55,975 nucleotides of DNA from an uncultured Paracoccus sp. (GCF_947496875.1 NZ_CANMEH010000015.1:1-55975); one strand, 5' to 3'; counted from the first letter of the stretch, positions 1-9,241 are shown. A program made the numbers and translations. Notes: generated by a model from the letters alone, not told the origin.

Positions 1-399
1 CACAATGTCCACTATCAATGGTGGACACTATCCCGCACTCTCACACCGCGGCAGAGCGGTTAGACCGGACGGTTACGCTTCTCCGACGTCAGCCTTCGAA
101 TGATTCTTTCGATCTTCAAGAACCGCTTCGAGCGGAAGCGCCTCTGCATTCGAAGAAAGGTGTCGCTCCGCTTGACCAAGGTAGTTCTCTCCGGCAGCGG
201 TGTGGTGCGGGACCTTGACCTTCTAAGGTTACACCACGCCGCTCGCGGGTTGATAGGCCTTTGGAACGTGGACAGAGACTGCGGCTTTTCCTGACGTCAC
301 GCTTCGCTACGCTCTGCTACGGTAACACATGTACGCTTTAATGCCTTCAAGTCATACGGAGCGGCATCGCGAACGTCGGCCATTATTGGATGTGCCCTC
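1..399. other. non-coding leader of the EPS cluster
   Basis: No reading frame here has a convincing start, ribosome binding site and protein-like composition. The stretch probably holds the promoter and leader of the export gene that starts at 400. Its only clear structure is the inverted repeat at 6-27, listed separately. Confidence 0.4.
6..27. promoter_or_regulatory. inverted repeat, possible operator
   Basis: A perfect 7-base inverted repeat (TGTCCAC at 6-12, GTGGACA at 21-27) flanks an 8-base spacer. The hexamer ACTATC occurs twice, at 11-16 and 27-32, so a direct repeat overlaps the palindrome. There is no T-run, so a terminator is unlikely. A binding site for a dimeric regulator of the EPS genes is an inference. 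Confidence 0.3.
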
Positions 400-1692
400 A
401 TGACGAACATGCGTCGCCACGGTCGCAGGATCTGGGTAGCGCGAGGGCGGCATCTCGCGACCGTCCTTGCCTTTACCGTTTTGGCGGCCACACAACTCGT
501 CGCGTCCGAGATCCCCCTCGTACCCCACGCCCGGATCTCCATCACCGCGGCCCAGTGGGTGGAGGCCGAGGGAGCCTTTCGACACTGGCCGGAACTCGAA
601 GGGGACTTCACCATCGGCGCTGACGGAACCATCCGCCTTCCGATGGTCGGAGCCGTTACCGCGGCCGGGCAGACGGCTCCGGAAGTCGCGGCGGAGATTG
701 CGACGAGCTTCGCGCGAAAGGTCGGCCTCAATGCGGCGCCCGATGTCGTGGTGACGGTTGCCGAGTATCCGCCGATCTTCCTCGTCGGTGACGTCACGTC
801 GCCCGGTCAGTACGCCTTCACACCGGGGCTGACGGTTCTCAAAGCTCTGGCACTCGGCGGGGGGACGTATCGTCCCGGCAACCGGGCGATCCAAGACCAG
901 GTCGCGCTCGTTGGTGAACAGGAGGACCTTTCGACCAGAATCCTGCGTGCAGAGGCCCGCATCGCGCGCCTTGCGGCGGAGCAGCGGGGGGCGGAGTCGA
1001 TCGTTTTCCCGCCGGTGCTGTCCAGTACCGACGCCGGCCCGCTTGCCCACGAAATCATCGCCGCAGAGACGGTCCTGTTCGAGGCTCGCGCGAACGGCAT
1101 TCGGCGCCAGCGCGCCGCGCTCGACGAACTGACGCAGCTTCTCGGTGTCGAGATCGACGTTCTCGTCGAAAAGGCCGCGATGGTGGACGCCGCGATCGCC
1201 AGTGCCGACGAGGAGCTGCAGGGCGTCCGCCGGTTCGAAGGTCTGCCGGCCCAAGGCCTAGAAGCCAGCCTCTCGAACCTCCGCGCGCAGCGGCTCGACC
1301 AGACTACCGCCATCACGCGCGCCCGCCAGGGCCTCGCTGCGACGGAGCGAGACCACATAGCGCTCGATGAGGAACGTCAGGCAACAGTTACCGCCGAGCT
1401 GCAGGATGCGCGGGCGGACCTCGATCGGCTCCGCATTCTCCTGGACGTCTCGCAGCGCAAGCTCCTCCTCACACAGTCCGAATTTGGGGCCGGCGATATG
1501 GGCGAACTGCAATTCTCGATCATCCGCATCGGAGGCCCGGAGGAGACGATCTCGGCCAGCGAGGCGACCTCCCTACTCCCCGGCGACACCCTCAAGGTGG
1601 AGACGCCGGGCTCGACCCAGTTGTCACGCCGCGAGCCAGATCTCGCGGCCGAGCGACCAACGCAACTCTCGACACTCGCAGAATCCGACTGA
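400..1692 (+). CDS. polysaccharide export protein, ExoF/Wza-like
   Basis: This 430-residue protein probably acts in the periplasm and outer membrane to export EPS. A hydrophobic signal-like segment lies at about residues 18-36. A polysaccharide-export domain follows at about 45-125, with the family-type stretch GDFTIGADGTIRLPMVG. A SLBB-like segment (FLVGDVTSPGQYAFTPGLTV) lies at about 127-155. Residues about 175-365 are rich in Glu, Arg, Ala and Leu and look like a long coiled coil, as in ExoF of rhizobia rather than short Wza. The stop codon overlaps the start of the flippase gene by one base, which suggests an operon. Family membership is clear from motifs; the exact polymer is not known. 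The start codon has no strong ribosome binding site, so the N-terminus is uncertain by a few codons. Confidence 0.8.
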   Translation: MTNMRRHGRRIWVARGRHLATVLAFTVLAATQLVASEIPLVPHARISITAAQWVEAEGAFRHWPELEGDFTIGADGTIRLPMVGAVTAAGQTAPEVAAEIATSFARKVGLNAAPDVVVTVAEYPPIFLVGDVTSPGQYAFTPGLTVLKALALGGGTYRPGNRAIQDQVALVGEQEDLSTRILRAEARIARLAAEQRGAESIVFPPVLSSTDAGPLAHEIIAAETVLFEARANGIRRQRAALDELTQLLGVEIDVLVEKAAMVDAAIASADEELQGVRRFEGLPAQGLEASLSNLRAQRLDQTTAITRARQGLAATERDHIALDEERQATVTAELQDARADLDRLRILLDVSQRKLLLTQSEFGAGDMGELQFSIIRIGGPEETISASEATSLLPGDTLKVETPGSTQLSRREPDLAAERPTQLSTLAESD

Positions 1693-3290
1693 TGGCCGAT
1701 GCATCGGTTGCCGACATGCGGCGCGGCTCGGGCCACCTCGCCGAACTGCCTCCGAACGCGGTAAGCGACGACATGGGGGTCCGACATTCGGACGAGAGCT
1801 ATCGGGAGATCGTTCGCTCGAGCGCGGTTGTCGCCGGCGCCTCGATCGTGACGATTGCCGCCGGCATGGTCCGGGTGAAGGCGTTCGCGCTGCTCCTCGG
1901 CCCGGCAGGTGTCGGCGTGTTCGGGATATACTCGGCGTTCATCGACGTTGCCGCCAGCGCGTGCGGGCTAGGTATCGCCTCCAGCGGCGTGCGGCAGATC
2001 GCGGACGCCGATGGAGCCGGCGACCTGCGGCGGGTCGCGCGGACCGCTTCCTTGGTGCGGCGCCTGTCGCTCGCGCTCGGCATCCTTGCCGTCGTCGGCT
2101 TCATTATCGGTGCCGGTCCGTTAGCGCGCTTCTCTTTCGGCGATGCCGCGCAAGAGAGTGCCGTCGCGCTTCTCGGCGTCGCCGTGTTGTTCCGCATCCT
2201 GGGTGCGGGCGAGGGTAGTCTTCTTCAGGGACAGCGGCAGATCGGAGCGTTGGCCAAGGCAACCATCGCGGCGGCCCTGGTCGGGACGGTCGCGAGCATT
2301 GCGCTGGTCCTCACACTTGGCATTCGCGGCGTCGTCCCGGCCCTCCTGGTAATCGCGGCGGCTGGCGCGGGTGCGAACTTCGCCTACAGCCGCAAGCTTA
2401 CCCCGCACTTGCGATCATCTGTCGCCATGGGCGCGCGCGGCGACGTTGTCGACCTCGTCACGCTCGGGTTCGCTTTCATGGTGAGCGGCATCTTGGCGCT
2501 CGGCGCCGCCTACCTCGTGCGCATCATCGTCCTGCGCCATGGCGGCATCGAAGCAGCGGGACTGTACCAGGCGGCATGGACGCTTGGCGGTCTCTATGTC
2601 GGGATCCTTCTTCAGGCAATGGGAACGGATTTTTATCCCCGGCTCACAGCAATCCACCGCGACGGAGCGGCGGCGTCGGCGCTCATCAATGAGCAGATGC
2701 GAATCAGCATGCTTCTCGGTGGACCGGGTATCGCGGCCACGATCACCTTTGCGCCGCTCGCCATGACCCTCTTCTACTCGTCCGAGTTCGTGGCGGCCGC
2801 AGAGGCGCTGCGCTGGATCTGCGCCGGCATGGCGATGCGAATCGTGTCGTGGCCGATGGGCTTCATCCTCCTCGCGCGCGGGATGAGGCGGACTTTCATG
2901 CTGGTCGACGTGGTGGCTTTTTCCGTTCAGGTTGCGCTTGCTCAGCTGCTCGTGCCGATGATTGGCTTGGTCGGCGCGGGGATGGCCTTCTTCGGCATGT
3001 ACCTGGTCCACGCGCCATTCGTCTACGCCATTGCCCGGCGCGCCTGCGGGGTCACGCTCTCGGTTTTGAACCTCATCTTGGCGGGCGGATATCTCGTGAT
3101 TGTGCTCGTCCTTCTCCTTGCGTTCACCTGGCTCCACCCTCTCGTGGCAATGGCGATGGGATCCGTGGCTGCGGCCGTGAGCGGAGTTCTTGCCACACGG
3201 GATCTCCTGCGGCTGTTTCCCTCCGCGGCGCGGTGGCCGGCCCGCCTCCGCTCGAGGGCCCGGCTCCGTCGCGTCAGGCGGATGGACTGA
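1692..3290 (+). CDS. oligosaccharide flippase, Wzx/MATE-like membrane protein
   Basis: This 532-residue integral membrane protein has about 12-14 hydrophobic segments between residues 45 and 505 and an Arg-rich C-terminal tail. The arrangement (VGVFGIYSAFIDV, QMRISMLLGGPG) is typical of polysaccharide biosynthesis flippases, which move undecaprenyl-linked repeat units across the inner membrane. The first 40 residues are hydrophilic, and an internal ATG at 1773 is an alternative start. The gene begins in the stop codon of the export gene and is followed by a long-stem inverted repeat at 3331-3382. The subfamily assignment is by overall character and neighbours rather than a single diagnostic motif. 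Confidence 0.8.
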   Translation: MADASVADMRRGSGHLAELPPNAVSDDMGVRHSDESYREIVRSSAVVAGASIVTIAAGMVRVKAFALLLGPAGVGVFGIYSAFIDVAASACGLGIASSGVRQIADADGAGDLRRVARTASLVRRLSLALGILAVVGFIIGAGPLARFSFGDAAQESAVALLGVAVLFRILGAGEGSLLQGQRQIGALAKATIAAALVGTVASIALVLTLGIRGVVPALLVIAAAGAGANFAYSRKLTPHLRSSVAMGARGDVVDLVTLGFAFMVSGILALGAAYLVRIIVLRHGGIEAAGLYQAAWTLGGLYVGILLQAMGTDFYPRLTAIHRDGAAASALINEQMRISMLLGGPGIAATITFAPLAMTLFYSSEFVAAAEALRWICAGMAMRIVSWPMGFILLARGMRRTFMLVDVVAFSVQVALAQLLVPMIGLVGAGMAFFGMYLVHAPFVYAIARRACGVTLSVLNLILAGGYLVIVLVLLLAFTWLHPLVAMAMGSVAAAVSGVLATRDLLRLFPSAARWPARLRSRARLRRVRRMD

Positions 3291-3330
3291 TGCTGCGGGG
3301 GATTCACCGGACAGACTCTTCGGGAACGAT

Positions 3331-3382
3331 CCCCTACCGTTCCGTGCAAACATCATCCGAAACCGTGAGGTCTCGGTAGGGG
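3331..3382. other. long-range 9-base inverted repeat between flippase and glycosyltransferase
   Basis: CCCCTACCG at 3331-3339 pairs perfectly with CGGTAGGGG at 3374-3382 around a 34-base loop. In the transcript this would form a G/C-rich stem between two EPS genes. There is no U-run after it, so a processing, stability or attenuation element is more likely than a simple terminator; this is inference. Confidence 0.3.
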
Positions 3383-3449
3383 AATAGATGATCCAGACAC
3401 ATACTTCTGTCCGCAGACGCTTTAAGACGTGCCGGTGGAAGAGGTCGGC

Positions 3450-4493
3450 ATGAGTCGCGCGGCCGGAGACGACAGAACGGCCCACATCTCCGCCGACGGG
3501 GTAATCTTCGGGGGCGCTCCTCGTGAACTCGATCCCCTGCCCGCGCCGCTCACCCCGGCGGTGAGCGCCGAGCCCAACGGGATCGATGAGTCGCCCCACG
3601 TCGCGGTCAGCGTGGTCATTCCGCACCTAAACGAGCCAGCTCGTCTCGAGCGCTGCCTCCGCTCCCTCGACCGGCAACGGAAAGGGCACGTGGCGTTCGA
3701 GGTCATCGTGGTCGACAACGGCTCACGCGAGTCCGTTGCTGAGATCTGCCACGCGTTCTCCGGAGTCAGCCTTGTCGTCGAGCCAGTTCCCGGTCCCGGA
3801 CCCGCGCGCAACCGCGGTGCGGCACTGGCGAGAGGCGAGATCATCGCGTTTATCGATGCAGATTGCGTCGCGCACCCAGGCTGGACCGAAGCGATCGAGG
3901 AGGCATTCAGAAAGCCTGGGGTGGACATCATTGGCGGCGACATCCGCATTCTGCCTCGTTCGGCGCAGCGAACCGCACTTGAAGCTTACGAGGGGCTCTA
4001 CAGCTATCGTGCCAAGCTCTTCGTCGAGCGGCACGGATATGCTGCGACGGGCAACATGGCTATGAGAGCGGACGTCTTTCGCCGCGTCGGCCCTTTCCCG
4101 GGGCTCGGCACCCACGAGGACGTCGTGTGGGGCCGCAGGGCGCGTGCGCTCGGCTGCACCATCGCCTTCAAGCCCACCGTCATCGTTCTGACCGACGCCT
4201 GCGACTCATTCGACGCGCTCGCAAAGCGCCTCGACCGGCTCGTGGTGCACAGCCGTAGAGACAGCCCGCAACGAGGACAGCTCTTTTGGCTCCTGAGGAC
4301 GGGTCTTGTCGTCGCCTCGCCGCTCTTCGAAATCCCCCGAGTCCTGACAAGCGATCGGCTAAGTGGCGCAAGGGAACGCCTGGCGGTATCTGCCCTGCTT
4401 GTGCGCTCGCGGTTGCACCGGGCGAAGCGGATGGTCTCGGTATGGCATAACGGGAGCGGCGCGGAACTTATTGCGAACTGGAACCGTGACTAA
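3450..4493 (+). CDS. glycosyltransferase family 2
   Basis: This 347-residue predicted inner-leaflet glycosyltransferase adds a sugar to a lipid-linked EPS repeat unit. The GT-A fold starts at about residue 57 with VVIPHLNEPARLERCLRSL. A DxD-type motif occurs in FIDADCV, and the C-terminal part has an acidic EDVVWGRRA motif typical of the acceptor/catalytic region. The first 55 residues are not conserved-looking. A GTG at 3429 is in frame, but the ATG at 3450 was chosen because AGAGG lies just upstream. It lies in the same direction as the export and flippase genes. Donor and acceptor sugars cannot be read from sequence. Confidence 0.8.
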   Translation: MSRAAGDDRTAHISADGVIFGGAPRELDPLPAPLTPAVSAEPNGIDESPHVAVSVVIPHLNEPARLERCLRSLDRQRKGHVAFEVIVVDNGSRESVAEICHAFSGVSLVVEPVPGPGPARNRGAALARGEIIAFIDADCVAHPGWTEAIEEAFRKPGVDIIGGDIRILPRSAQRTALEAYEGLYSYRAKLFVERHGYAATGNMAMRADVFRRVGPFPGLGTHEDVVWGRRARALGCTIAFKPTVIVLTDACDSFDALAKRLDRLVVHSRRDSPQRGQLFWLLRTGLVVASPLFEIPRVLTSDRLSGARERLAVSALLVRSRLHRAKRMVSVWHNGSGAELIANWNRD

Positions 4494-4593
4494 GGTGTGG
4501 TCCTCCCAATTCCCCGTGTCCGAGGCCCAACTCTGCTGCCTGCGGGGCGCGCCATTCAGCAATCCCGCTTTCTCACCTGCTTGGTAGGGCAGT

Positions 4594-5976
4594 ATGACTT
4601 TCCGCGAAGTGCGAACTGGTCCCGAGACAACCGAAAATCAGAGCGTGCCTTGCACGCTGGAGGAAGAGGCAGCGGCGGCTGCTCTGAATGCCCGGCGGGG
4701 AGGGTCAGTCGGCCCGCAAGACGGTAGGATGCGGGTACTCGTCATGCCGCACGATCTTGCTATCGGCGGAAGCCAGATCAACGCCATCGACCTTGCCGCG
4801 GGCGTGGCCAAAGCCGGCCACGAGGTCGTGGTCTTCGGTGTGCGAGGGCCGCTCGTGGACATAATCCACGAGCGCGGACTGGAATTCGTCGATGCCCACA
4901 GCCTCAGCTGGAGGCCCGCGCCAACGCGGATCGCGCAGCTCGTCGCCCTTGCGCGTCGCCGCAGGATCGACGTTATTCACACCTATGAATGGTCGACCTG
5001 CCTCGACGCCTACTTCGGGCCGCACCTTTGCCTGGGTGTGCCGCTGCTCTGCACCGTCCTCAGCATGAGCGCGACTCCTATGGTGCCGCCGAGCGTGCCG
5101 CTGGTCATGGGCACCAAAGATCTCGGGACGGAGGCGCGGCGTCTCCAGAAGGAGAGAGTTTGGGTACTCGAACCCCCTATCGACACCGAGCGGGACAACC
5201 CTGCAATGGAGGGGTCGCCTTTCCGGCGTGATCTAGGGATAGCGGAGGACGAGTTTCTGATCGTGACTGTCTCGCGGCTGTCGTTGGATATCAAAATCGA
5301 TGCGCTGGTGCGCGCGGTAGACGCTATGGAAGAGCTTGCGAGCGACATTCCTATTCGTCTCGCTATCGTTGGCGGCGGGCAGGCGTCGGATGCGCTGAGA
5401 GCGAGGGCCGAAGCACTCAACCGGCGCGTTGGCCGCGATGTGATCGTGTTCGCCGGGCCTTGGCTCGATCCCCGCACGGCTTACGCAGCGGCCGATCTCG
5501 TGCTGGGCATGGGCAGCTCGGCGCTGCGCGCGCTCGCGATCGGGCGGCCACTCATCGTTCAGGGATTGAACGCTTTTTCAGTTGTCTTTGGACCAGACAC
5601 CCTTCCAGTATTCCTCCGCCAAGGGTTTTTCGGTGAGGGTGAGTGCGAACCTGGCGCCGGCCGCCTAGCCCGCCAGATCGCCGAACTCTACCGTGCGCCC
5701 GCCCGACGGGAGGCGCTCGGAGCGTACGGTCGGTCCGTAGTGACGGAGCGCTTTAGCTTGGCTCGTGGTATCGACTTGACGCTGCAGATGTATCGGGATG
5801 TGTTACGCACGCCGCCCCGCCGCAACCTCATCGACGCGTTCCGAGGAGGCTGGAGGGCGCTGAAGCTCGAGGTGGAGAACCACGACCCGCGGCAGAAACG
5901 CCGGCTAGCGGCATTCGAGCACGGGCTACTGGATGCGGCGAGATCGGAGTCTTGGCCTCCTCAGGCGCTCCGGTGA
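4594..5976 (+). CDS. glycosyltransferase, GT4-like (GT-B fold)
   Basis: This 460-residue protein has a GT-B type layout. A variable tail (1-45) precedes an N-terminal Rossmann domain opening with RVLVMPHDLAIGGSQINA, the glycine-rich acceptor loop seen in GT4 enzymes. The C-terminal nucleotide-sugar domain starts near IVTVSRLSLDIKIDAL and contains AAADLVLGMGSSALRALAIGRP. The expected E-x7-E pair is not obvious (G-S-S-A-L-R-A-L-A at the usual place), so this may be a divergent or weakly active member. Its 3' end overlaps the convergent glycosyltransferase gene by 16 bases. A role in EPS repeat-unit assembly is inferred from its neighbours. Confidence 0.7.
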   Translation: MTFREVRTGPETTENQSVPCTLEEEAAAAALNARRGGSVGPQDGRMRVLVMPHDLAIGGSQINAIDLAAGVAKAGHEVVVFGVRGPLVDIIHERGLEFVDAHSLSWRPAPTRIAQLVALARRRRIDVIHTYEWSTCLDAYFGPHLCLGVPLLCTVLSMSATPMVPPSVPLVMGTKDLGTEARRLQKERVWVLEPPIDTERDNPAMEGSPFRRDLGIAEDEFLIVTVSRLSLDIKIDALVRAVDAMEELASDIPIRLAIVGGGQASDALRARAEALNRRVGRDVIVFAGPWLDPRTAYAAADLVLGMGSSALRALAIGRPLIVQGLNAFSVVFGPDTLPVFLRQGFFGEGECEPGAGRLARQIAELYRAPARREALGAYGRSVVTERFSLARGIDLTLQMYRDVLRTPPRRNLIDAFRGGWRALKLEVENHDPRQKRRLAAFEHGLLDAARSESWPPQALR

Positions 5977-6896
5977 CCGAACGGTCGGTTGCGCGCCCGC
6001 CGCAGTGGCCCTGCCACCCGCCGAAGAACGGCACGGGCCACCCCGAGCGCCACCTCCGGATCGGCGCGCAACGCCCTAAGAATCGCACGATTGGCCAAGC
6101 GTGGCTTTCCGCTCTCTGCGAGTTGCCGGCCGACCTCGAGCCAGAGCGCGGAGCGCTGACGCGGGTAGAAGCTTAGGAGCTGTTCGTTCGCCTTGAGGAT
6201 TCGCAGGACCCCGAGCGTCTCTCTCCTGCGGCTTCGCGAGATGCTGTCGTCTGAGACGAACCCCAGCAGCACGGGCTCGCGGTCCTCGACGATTTTTGTG
6301 CGTTGCGCGAGGCGTATGGCGAACTCCCAGTCCTCGTTCGCGCGCGCTCTCCTGTCGAAATACGGTCCATCGCCGAGCGCTTCGCGTCGGAACAGGCTAC
6401 ACTGAACGCTGATCCGGTTCTCCCGCAGGAGGTGCCCGACTTGATCCTCCTCAAGACATAGTGGCGTTTCAGCGGCGGGGGCGAGGCAGACGAGCCCCTC
6501 ACCGTAGACGAAACGCTCGTTCCGCCCGACGAGAATCTTTGGGCCAGTGATGGCCCCGACCTCGCCTGGCAGGCTATCGAGTCGCTCCACCTGCCTCGCG
6601 AGCTTGCCGGGGAGCCAGAGGTCGTCGCTGTCCTGAAAAGCTACAAAGGCGCCCCGGGCCAGAGCGATCCCCGTGTTCCGGGCTGCCGCGGCGCCCTCGT
6701 TCAATAACCTGCGGACGTAGCGGACTCGCCCGTCATCTTGCTCGGAGACGACAGCTTGGACGTTCTCGGTCGATCCGTCGTCGACGACGATCAACTCGAG
6801 ATCTGTGAAGCTTTGGCCGAGTACGCTCGCCATGGCGTCTCCGAGCGTGCGCGTCCGATTGTAGGTGGGAAGGATAACTGATACTCGCGGGTGCAA
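5961..6896 (-). CDS. glycosyltransferase family 2
   Basis: This 311-residue GT-A enzyme opens with VSVILPTYNRTRTLGDAMAS, followed by VVDDGS and the DxD-type motif FQDSDDLW. The later NEDWEFAIRL segment is the usual ED region of family 2 enzymes. The start is uncertain. The TTG at 6896 sits just before the first conserved strand, with AGGAAGG 8 to 14 bases upstream. An in-frame ATG at 7049 would add 51 Arg/Thr-rich residues and overlap the regulator gene. It runs convergent to the GT4 gene and downstream of the regulator on the same strand. The sugar specificity is unknown. Confidence 0.75.
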   Translation of the reverse strand: MHPRVSVILPTYNRTRTLGDAMASVLGQSFTDLELIVVDDGSTENVQAVVSEQDDGRVRYVRRLLNEGAAAARNTGIALARGAFVAFQDSDDLWLPGKLARQVERLDSLPGEVGAITGPKILVGRNERFVYGEGLVCLAPAAETPLCLEEDQVGHLLRENRISVQCSLFRREALGDGPYFDRRARANEDWEFAIRLAQRTKIVEDREPVLLGFVSDDSISRSRRRETLGVLRILKANEQLLSFYPRQRSALWLEVGRQLAESGKPRLANRAILRALRADPEVALGVARAVLRRVAGPLRRARNRPFGHRSA

Positions 6897-6966
6897 CTCG
6901 GCACCATCCTTCCTACTGCTCGCGCTTTGCGCCGCTCTTTGGGTTGTCGCTGCTTGTACCTTAGCT

Positions 6967-7704
6967 CTACCCGTGCGCGTCGCTCTCGTCGTCGAACCAG
7001 CCGCTTGCCACGGCGTAGCGCACGATGCTTGCCCGCGAGGCGAGATCAAGCTTCTGGCAGCCGCGCGCCTTGTAGGTCTCGATCGACTTGGGGCTAACGC
7101 CGAGTTCCCGCGCGATCTCCTTGATGCTGTGGCCGAAGGCGACGAGCCTCAACGTGTGAATTTCTCGCTCGCTCAGGCGGTCGACCACCCCCGAGAGTGC
7201 CGCCTCCAACGTCTCGGGTCGTCTCGTCTGCTTGCAGAGAGCACGGCCGAGGATGGCAGGATCCACGTACATGCCGCCCGTCCGCGCCGCATAAAGCGCG
7301 TGGAAGATAGCCTGGGTGTCCGAGTTCTTCAGGACAAAGCCGCTCACGTCGAGCCGCATTGCTCGATGCAGATAGGCGCAGTCCGAGTGCGAGGTGAAAA
7401 TTAGGACCTTAAGGCCGGACCGGATCGCCTGAAACGTTTCGATAGAACTTAGCAGGTTTCCGTCGGCGAAGTCGATTTCGGAGAGGACGATGTCGGGTCG
7501 CTCGCTCTGGATCACGCGGGACGCTTGCGCAATCGAAGACGCCACACCGCAGATGTGGAAATCGAACTCGTGCCGCAGGGCTTCGGTCAGGCCGCGGACA
7601 ACGATTGGCTGCCTATCCATGATGAGCAGCCGAGTAGGCCGCGAAACGTCCTGGAGGTCCGCTCCAACGTCGTATCGTCTGATGTCCTTGGCAGCAACGT
7701 TCAT
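6967..7704 (-). CDS. NarL/FixJ-type response regulator with degenerate receiver domain
   Basis: This 245-residue regulator has an N-terminal receiver-like domain (about 24-140) and a C-terminal LuxR-type helix-turn-helix (LSEREIHTLRLVAFGHSIKE to about 233). The ATG at 7704 is preceded by GGAAGGA. Several receiver residues are altered. The acidic pair near the N-terminus reads M-D-R-Q, so the second acidic residue is Arg31. The phosphoacceptor position in PDIVLSEIDF is Glu76 instead of Asp. Thr104 and Lys126 are kept. By family knowledge, such a receiver is unlikely to be phosphorylated normally and may be locked active or controlled by another signal. Its place between EPS glycosyltransferase and priming transferase genes suggests it regulates EPS synthesis. 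Confidence 0.85.
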   Translation of the reverse strand: MNVAAKDIRRYDVGADLQDVSRPTRLLIMDRQPIVVRGLTEALRHEFDFHICGVASSIAQASRVIQSERPDIVLSEIDFADGNLLSSIETFQAIRSGLKVLIFTSHSDCAYLHRAMRLDVSGFVLKNSDTQAIFHALYAARTGGMYVDPAILGRALCKQTRRPETLEAALSGVVDRLSEREIHTLRLVAFGHSIKEIARELGVSPKSIETYKARGCQKLDLASRASIVRYAVASGWFDDESDAHG

Positions 7705-8491
7705 CAGATTCCTTCCGCATCTGCGCCATGCGATAAGGCGCACCAACCTCCCGCGAGGTGCCAGTACTTTCAGCCTCGTCGCACCGCTACACCACTCCGC
7801 TGCGCTGACACTTGGCCCGGCAAGCCCGCCCGCGGACCGGCGTGTCGGAGAAGTCCGCGCGATCGGCCAACATTGCTGCGACGGAGATCGCGCCTCGCAC
7901 CTATCCGACAATCAGCGGCTCCCGCCGCCCCCGCGGGGGCCGCCCGCTGTGACACCTCTCGACTGGGTGAATTCTACGTTCATCTACCTCGGGCTGGGAA
8001 GCAACTTGGGCAAAGGGTGAACCTCGGTCGTCCAAAAGGTTGTTAATCCCTGTCATCCGCCACTCTCGGCAGCAGCGCACCGCTGGATGTGCCCGTCTCG
8101 TAGGGTGCATGATCTTCGTTGCGATCAGCTCGGGCGCCGCCAGTTGCAAGGCGTGCTCATGCCGAATGTTCGGACGAGGGCGCCCGGACCTGCGCTCGCC
8201 TCGCAACGCGATATGGGCGCCGCCGTCCAGTCGGCTTCCCGGAAGACTGCCAAGGCCGCGCTGGAGGCGCTTAGGGGCTGCTACCCCCCCCCATTTTGGT
8301 AGCGGACTAACCGAATGATCACCTCTCCTCGCCGAGTACACGAGGCATAATTCTCCATGTCGAGCCGCGGCAACCGGGTGCAAAGCATCCTTGCCCTGGC
8401 GCTCTTGGGGATCGTTGAGGGGCCCTCGAGCAGGGTGCGTTCGATATCTGCCTCGCAAACCGCGCGGGGGTTTTTCCGGAGTGGGTCGAAC
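7705..8491. other. long divergent intergenic region
   Basis: These 787 bases separate the divergently transcribed regulator and sugar transferase genes. No open frame here has a credible start and ribosome binding site. The stretch should hold promoters for both genes. It contains the inverted repeat at 8280-8303. Confidence 0.45.
8280..8303. promoter_or_regulatory. inverted repeat with C-run, possible operator
   Basis: GCTACC (8280-8285) and GGTAGC (8298-8303) form a perfect inverted repeat around a 12-base spacer that includes a run of C. It lies about 190 bases upstream of the priming sugar transferase start. The adjacent LuxR-type regulator is a natural candidate binder, but nothing in the sequence proves it. 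Confidence 0.25.
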
Positions 8492-9241
8492 ATGGACTTT
8501 GCTGGACACCAAAGCTTACTTGGATCGCATCGTGCGGCCGAGCGAATTTCCCCGGATCATGAATTTGTGCAGGGCTTCGATGTCGTCGCCCCGCGCGGAC
8601 GGACGAATGATGCATTCACCCAAACCGAAACGCGAGGCAAGAATCCCTACCTTGACAGCCGGACGAAACGATTTCTTGATCTGACCGTTGCAGCCATAGC
8701 GCTGGCAGTGCTATTCCCACTTATGCTCTCGATCGCGAGTGCGGTGCTTGTCACGAGCAGAGGCCCGGCTTTGTTTCTACAGGAGCGGGGGGGACGCGGC
8801 CAACGGCCGTTCCGCATTATGAAGTTCCGTTCGATGTACGTTCAACCAGCGGAATCTTCGATCGTTCAAGCGACCCCCGGCGATCCCCGAGCCACCCCGC
8901 TCGGGCGCTTCCTGCGGAGCACCAGTGTGGACGAGATTCCTCAGCTATTCAATGTATTCAAGGGGGAAATGTCGATCGTGGGTCCGCGGCCCCATGCGAT
9001 CGTGCACGATGAACTTTTCGCAACGCGGATCGACGCTTACTGTAATCGCTTCGTCTGCAAGCCGGGGATCACCGGCCTGGCTCAGGTGCGCGGCTACCGC
9101 GGCGCGACGACGACCCAAGACTTGATTGCGCAGCGCGTAGCATTGGACCTTCAGTATATCGAAACGGCGTCGCTGCGCCTTGATCTGCTCATCATATTAC
9201 GGACCACTTGGACCGTGCTGACCTGTCGCAATGCCCACTGA
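8492..9241 (+). CDS. priming sugar transferase, ExoY/WcaJ-like
   Basis: This 249-residue protein is a membrane phosphoglycosyltransferase. It transfers a sugar-1-phosphate to undecaprenyl phosphate and so starts EPS repeat-unit synthesis. One hydrophobic segment lies at about 55-80 (FLDLTVAAIALAVLFPLML). The catalytic domain follows with MKFRSMY, SVDEIPQLFNVFKGEMSIVG and KPGITGLAQVRG, all hallmark motifs of the bacterial sugar transferase family. The ATG at 8492 has GGAGT 10 bases upstream. It is a short, single-transmembrane ExoY-type enzyme and lacks the multi-helix N-terminus of WbaP. Whether it uses galactose or glucose cannot be read from sequence. It is transcribed towards the glycanase gene and away from the regulator. 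Confidence 0.88.
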   Translation: MDFAGHQSLLGSHRAAERISPDHEFVQGFDVVAPRGRTNDAFTQTETRGKNPYLDSRTKRFLDLTVAAIALAVLFPLMLSIASAVLVTSRGPALFLQERGGRGQRPFRIMKFRSMYVQPAESSIVQATPGDPRATPLGRFLRSTSVDEIPQLFNVFKGEMSIVGPRPHAIVHDELFATRIDAYCNRFVCKPGITGLAQVRGYRGATTTQDLIAQRVALDLQYIETASLRLDLLIILRTTWTVLTCRNAH

